The translations under genes were made by a program, and so were the position numbers. Positions 6,842-9,678 of a DNA stretch of 9,678 bases are shown piece after piece. This DNA comes from JBHHZI01 sp046757965. GTDB lineage: Bacteria; Acidobacteriota; Polarisedimenticolia; SMYD01. The notes beneath the pieces were generated by a model. The model saw only the letters and a list, made by a program, of their open reading frames with translations. It ran no database searches and was not told the DNA's origin. Each line of letters opens with the position of its first letter. The first letter of the stretch is position 1. The DNA lies in assembly GCA_046757965.1 (NCBI GenBank), contig JBHHZI010000123.1, positions 1 through 9,678 on the forward strand, in the 5' to 3' direction.

Positions 6842-7882
6842 ATCATCGCCAGCCGGATCTTCTCCCCTTCGCTCGCCGCGGTCGTCTTCGCGCTGGCCGC
6901 CATCGGCCTCGCGCCGTCAGCCGGCTTGCCTGCCGGATGGCCCGTGCACGGTCCGGTGCTCGATGCCGCGCTCGGCCTCCTGATGGCGGCCGTCGTCGTC
7001 GGTCTGCATCGATCGGTCTCGCGACTCCCCCTGCGGACGGTGCTCGGCGGCACGGCCGGTTTCCTGGCGGGAGGTCTCGTCGTTCGCCTGCTGTGGCCGT
7101 TCTGGCCTGAGGCCGGCCCCGGAGGCCAAGGCCGCTGGCTCGTGGCGCTGGCGCTGCTCTACGCCACCACGGCCGTCGGGGGAACGAAGGGGGCCACCTT
7201 CCGTCTCGACGGCGTCAAGAACGCCTGGTGCGGGGAGGCACCCCGCGTCGCCTCGAAGATCGTCGACACCAGCGTCATCATTGACGGGCGCCTCAATGAC
7301 GTGGCCGAGACCGGTTTCCTTGACGGCCAGCTTCTCGTCCCCCAGTTTGTCCTCAGGGAACTCCAGCAGGTCGCCGACTCGTCCGACCCCCTCAAGCGGG
7401 CCAGGGGTCGAAAGGGTCTGGAATCGCTCAACAGCATGAAGAAACTGCCGCAGATCCGGATCGAGGTCACCCAGATGGATTTTCCCGCGATTCCAGACGT
7501 CGACATGAAACTCATCGAACTCGCGCAACGGACCGGCGGCAAGATCATCACCAACGATTTCAACCTGAACAAGGTCGCCCGCGTGCGCGACGTCCCGGTC
7601 CTCAATATCAATGATCTGGCGAATGCTCTCAAGCCGGTCGTTCTGCCGGGCGAGCCCATGCGCGTGTTCATCATCAAGGAAGGAAAGGAGCCCAACCAGG
7701 GCGTCGCCTATCTCGACGACGGGACCATGGTCGTGGTCGACGACGGCAAACCACTGGTCGGTCAGAAGGTGAACATCGTGATCACTTCCGTCCTGCAGAC
7801 AACAGCCGGAAAGATGTTCTTCGGTCGCTGCGATCTGTCCGCCCCGTCAGGCGCGATGGAGCGCCGTCGGGCCGCGACATGA
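6842..7882 (+). CDS. membrane-anchored PIN/TRAM-domain protein (YacL-like putative ribonuclease); start uncertain
   Basis: The protein has membrane helices, then a PIN nuclease domain and a C-terminal TRAM domain, the layout of Bacillus YacL. PIN domains are metal-dependent RNases; the target here is unknown. Counting from TTG 6926, KIVDTSVIIDGRL (111-123) gives Asp114, VLRELQQV (142-149) Glu145, DVDMKLIELA (191-200) Asp193 and IITNDFNLNKVA (207-218) Asn210/Asp211, so the acidic site is complete. The TRAM domain spans about 240-300. Three hydrophobic helices lie at about 11-28, 38-58 and 71-88, and a fourth is encoded before 6926 (IFSPSLAAVVFALAAIGLAP, 6857-6916). Four helices match the family and keep the PIN domain cytoplasmic; a start at TTG 6926 would remove the first. 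No ATG, GTG or TTG lies in frame between the stop at 6791 and 6926. I therefore mark the frame from ATC 6842, next to GGAGG at 6833-6837, as the minimal full-length coding region. Confidence 0.85.
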   Translation: MIASRIFSPSLAAVVFALAAIGLAPSAGLPAGWPVHGPVLDAALGLLMAAVVVGLHRSVSRLPLRTVLGGTAGFLAGGLVVRLLWPFWPEAGPGGQGRWLVALALLYATTAVGGTKGATFRLDGVKNAWCGEAPRVASKIVDTSVIIDGRLNDVAETGFLDGQLLVPQFVLRELQQVADSSDPLKRARGRKGLESLNSMKKLPQIRIEVTQMDFPAIPDVDMKLIELAQRTGGKIITNDFNLNKVARVRDVPVLNINDLANALKPVVLPGEPMRVFIIKEGKEPNQGVAYLDDGTMVVVDDGKPLVGQKVNIVITSVLQTTAGKMFFGRCDLSAPSGAMERRRAAT

Positions 7883-8880
7883 GGCGATCTCGTGCCGGTC
7901 TCGTCGCGGCACTCCTGCTCGTCGCCCTCGGCATTCCGGCCCGGGGCGCCGGCCCCGATGACCGCATCGCGGTCCTGCCTCTTGCCAACCTGACCGGCGA
8001 GAAGAGCTTCTACTGGCTGGGAGAGGCGTTCGCGGAAGGAGTCTCCGACCAGCTTCTCGCCGCCGGCATGGCGGTGGTCCCGCCGGCGCGGCGTCGCGGG
8101 GCGGCCCGGGAACTCGGCCTCGCACCGGACCGTGCGTCGACCCTGGCGTCGGATATCCTCCTCGCCCGGCGCCTGAACGCGTCCCTCCTCGTCGTCGGCG
8201 AGGTCCGCTGGGAGGAGTCCCGTCACCTCCGGATCGAGGGGCGCATCCTGCGTGCCGACGCTCCCTCCATCGACGAGCCGATCGTCCTGCGTGGCGAGCT
8301 GAACGACCTCTACAAGATGCAGAAGCAGCTCGCCCACCTGCTGCTGCCAACGGCCAGGGGGCGCAACGCCCAGGCCCAGATCGCTCCGCTGGCCGCGCTC
8401 ACGGATGTGCCGCTGTCCAGCTTCGAGGCCTACATCAAGGCCGTCACCGCTTCCGACCGGCCCGCCCGGGAAGCCTTCCTCGACCGCTCTCTGGCCGCAG
8501 ACCCGTCGTTCGCGCCGGCGTTGATCGCCCGCGCCCGGCTTGATCTCGACGATGGCAAGGCCCGGGAGGCCAGGTTGTGGCTCGATCGGATCGCCGTGGA
8601 ACGCATGGCCTTTCCCGAGCGCTACTGGCTCGCCCGGGGCGACACCGCGGCAGCTCGCGGGGATCGGGGCAGCGCGTTCGACCTCTACGGCAAGGCGCTT
8701 GCGCTCCGCGACTGGCCGCTGGCACACTTCCACATGGCGGCGGTGCTCGCGCAGCAGGGCAAGCTGCTGGATGCACGGCAGCAGGTGGAGGCCGGCCTCC
8801 TGGCCGATCCGTCTCATCCCCTCGGCATCGAACTGCGCGAGGCCCTCACCCACTCCCACACCGGCGAGACGCCTTCGTGA
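7879..8880 (+). CDS. exported protein with TolB-N/FlgO-like domain and TPR repeats, function unknown
   Basis: I do not recognise a named gene. The 333-residue product starts with a Sec signal peptide: RR at 2-3, a hydrophobic stretch at about 7-19 and likely cleavage near ARGAG (21-25), with no lipobox cysteine. Residues 28-125 resemble the TolB N-terminal/FlgO-like fold often paired with TPRs. IAVLPLANLTGEKSFYWLGE (30-49) and AFAEGVSDQLL (50-60) are its hallmarks, and LNASLLVVGEVRWE (99-112) is the later strand-turn-strand. SFEAYIKAVTA (181-191) is a link common in such proteins. Three TPR-like helical pairs follow at about 197-238, 246-275 and 279-312. Such proteins usually act in the periplasm as scaffolds, but no partner is evident. 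Its ATG overlaps the PIN-TRAM stop (ATGA), and its stop overlaps the next start (GTGA), so it lies in the middle of a coupled three-gene unit. Confidence 0.78.
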   Translation: MRRSRAGLVAALLLVALGIPARGAGPDDRIAVLPLANLTGEKSFYWLGEAFAEGVSDQLLAAGMAVVPPARRRGAARELGLAPDRASTLASDILLARRLNASLLVVGEVRWEESRHLRIEGRILRADAPSIDEPIVLRGELNDLYKMQKQLAHLLLPTARGRNAQAQIAPLAALTDVPLSSFEAYIKAVTASDRPAREAFLDRSLAADPSFAPALIARARLDLDDGKAREARLWLDRIAVERMAFPERYWLARGDTAAARGDRGSAFDLYGKALALRDWPLAHFHMAAVLAQQGKLLDARQQVEAGLLADPSHPLGIELREALTHSHTGETPS

Positions 8881-9678
8881 GAACGGCCTGCCCGGTCCTG
8901 GTGCTCTGCCTGGCCGGCCCGGTCCTGTTGGCGGCCGGTGGCACCGCCTCGATTCCGGCCGAGAAGCGCGCGGTCCAGCTGGCGGACATCGATCATCTCA
9001 GGCTCGCCGGAGTCGAGACCGCCATGCTCGATGTCCGCGCGATGGATGTCTATCTCGAAGGACACCTGCCGCCGGCGCGGCCACTGGACGTTGACCGACT
9101 GGCGGACCTGGTGCTCGTGCCGTCCGGACCGGACACCGCCGGCATCCTGCGCCTGATGGAACGGATCCCGTTGCGAGCCAGCCGTCCCGTCCTGGTCTAC
9201 GCGGCCGCCACAGCCGAGCGCCGCGACGGCTACGCGGCCTGGCTCCTGTCGTATGCGGGCTTTCCCCGCGTCGAGGTCATCGACGGGGGCTTCGGCGCCT
9301 GGTACCGCCGGCGCAATCTGGGTGTGTTCCAGGGCTACCCCGTCCCCGCCGGCTCCAGCATGCTCCGCCCGGCGGATCTGCATCCCCGCCCGGGGATCCG
9401 GGTCGACCCGTCCGCCGTGGACGCGGAGCTGGCGGCCGGCGCCGCCGTGGTCGAGATCCTCCCCGCCGGGAGCGCCAGCCCGGCAGCCGGCACCATCCGG
9501 GTCGACGAGTTGCTCGACGACAAGGGATTCTTCCTCTTTCCGCTTCCCATCGAGAAACTCCTCTCCTCGCGCGACATCGACCCCGGGGCCCGGCTCATCC
9601 TCCGTGGACCGGTTCATCCCGCATCATTCGCCTGGGTGGGCCTCGTCGCCAACGGCTTCGACGCGGCTCTGATCCACC
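8877..9678 (+). CDS. exported tandem rhodanese-like protein without catalytic cysteines (partial, runs off the right edge)
   Basis: The frame opens at GTG 8877, inside the stop of the preceding gene, and stays open for 267 codons to the window end. Residues 1-24 look like a Sec signal peptide with a hydrophobic core at 7-20. The first rhodanese-like domain (about 34-147) shows MLDVRAMDVYLEGHLPPA (50-67), VLVYAAATAERRDGYAAWLL (105-124) and VIDGGFGAWYRR (134-145). The second (about 172 onward) is more diverged, with VDPSAVDAELAAGAAVVE (176-193), LLDDKGFFLFPL (212-223), and ARLILRGPVHPASFAWVGL (238-256) followed by GFDAALI. The active-site loop that normally opens with Cys after VxVY has Ala109 in domain one and Arg243 or its neighbours in domain two. 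Sulfur transfer is therefore unlikely; a binding or structural role is more probable. The C-terminus is outside the window. The fold assignment is good and the function is unknown. Confidence 0.75.
   Translation, partial: MRTACPVLVLCLAGPVLLAAGGTASIPAEKRAVQLADIDHLRLAGVETAMLDVRAMDVYLEGHLPPARPLDVDRLADLVLVPSGPDTAGILRLMERIPLRASRPVLVYAAATAERRDGYAAWLLSYAGFPRVEVIDGGFGAWYRRRNLGVFQGYPVPAGSSMLRPADLHPRPGIRVDPSAVDAELAAGAAVVEILPAGSASPAAGTIRVDELLDDKGFFLFPLPIEKLLSSRDIDPGARLILRGPVHPASFAWVGLVANGFDAALIH

Noticed and set aside
6810..6842. Ten-codon frame MEHGRPSMEA as an independent small gene
   Set aside because: It has no well-spaced ribosome site and no recognisable features; it is more useful as a clue to the PIN-TRAM start problem.
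7762..8859. Minus-strand 365-residue frame
   Set aside because: It is antisense to the PIN-TRAM and TolB-N/TPR genes, which carry recognisable domains and overlapping starts and stops.
8814..9617. Minus-strand 267-residue frame
   Set aside because: It is antisense to the rhodanese-like gene, whose domain landmarks support the plus strand.

Overview
This is a 9.7 kb, strongly GC-rich window from a Gram-negative (LPS-making) bacterium. It encodes enzymes for ADP-heptose synthesis and heptose transfer to LPS, the replicative helicase DnaB, alanine racemase and RNase P RNA, so it looks like core chromosome. I see no insertion sequence, phage gene, tRNA or CRISPR array. A membrane-anchored PIN-TRAM protein directly after dnaB-alr argues against an enteric gamma-proteobacterium. 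It fits lineages such as Acidobacteriota or the former Deltaproteobacteria better, but I cannot fix the phylum from the sequence alone.

Left half, all on the minus strand and read from right to left: a GT9 heptosyltransferase (4034 to 2991), hldE (2994 to 1489, 4-base overlap), gmhA (1478 to 888, 10-base gap), the class A RNase P RNA gene rnpB (about 841 to 462) and the N-terminal 143 codons of an M20 peptidase (430, running off the left edge). GmhA and the two HldE domains supply three steps of the ADP-heptose pathway, and the GT9 enzyme uses the product. The phosphatase GmhB and the epimerase HldD are not in the window.

Right half, all on the plus strand: dnaB (start at about 4178), alr (overlapping dnaB by GTGA), a short intergenic stretch with an inverted repeat, and then a chain of three genes joined by 4-base overlaps. 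These are a membrane PIN-TRAM protein of the YacL type, an exported protein with a TolB-N-like domain and TPR repeats, and an exported tandem rhodanese-like protein that lacks both catalytic cysteines and runs off the right edge. The two halves diverge from about 4035-4177, which must hold both promoters.

Most of the window is ordinary housekeeping sequence. The least explained part is the last 2.8 kb. The PIN-TRAM gene has no normal start codon where its first membrane helix begins, which suggests a rare start or a one-base deletion. The two exported proteins after it have no function I can name.
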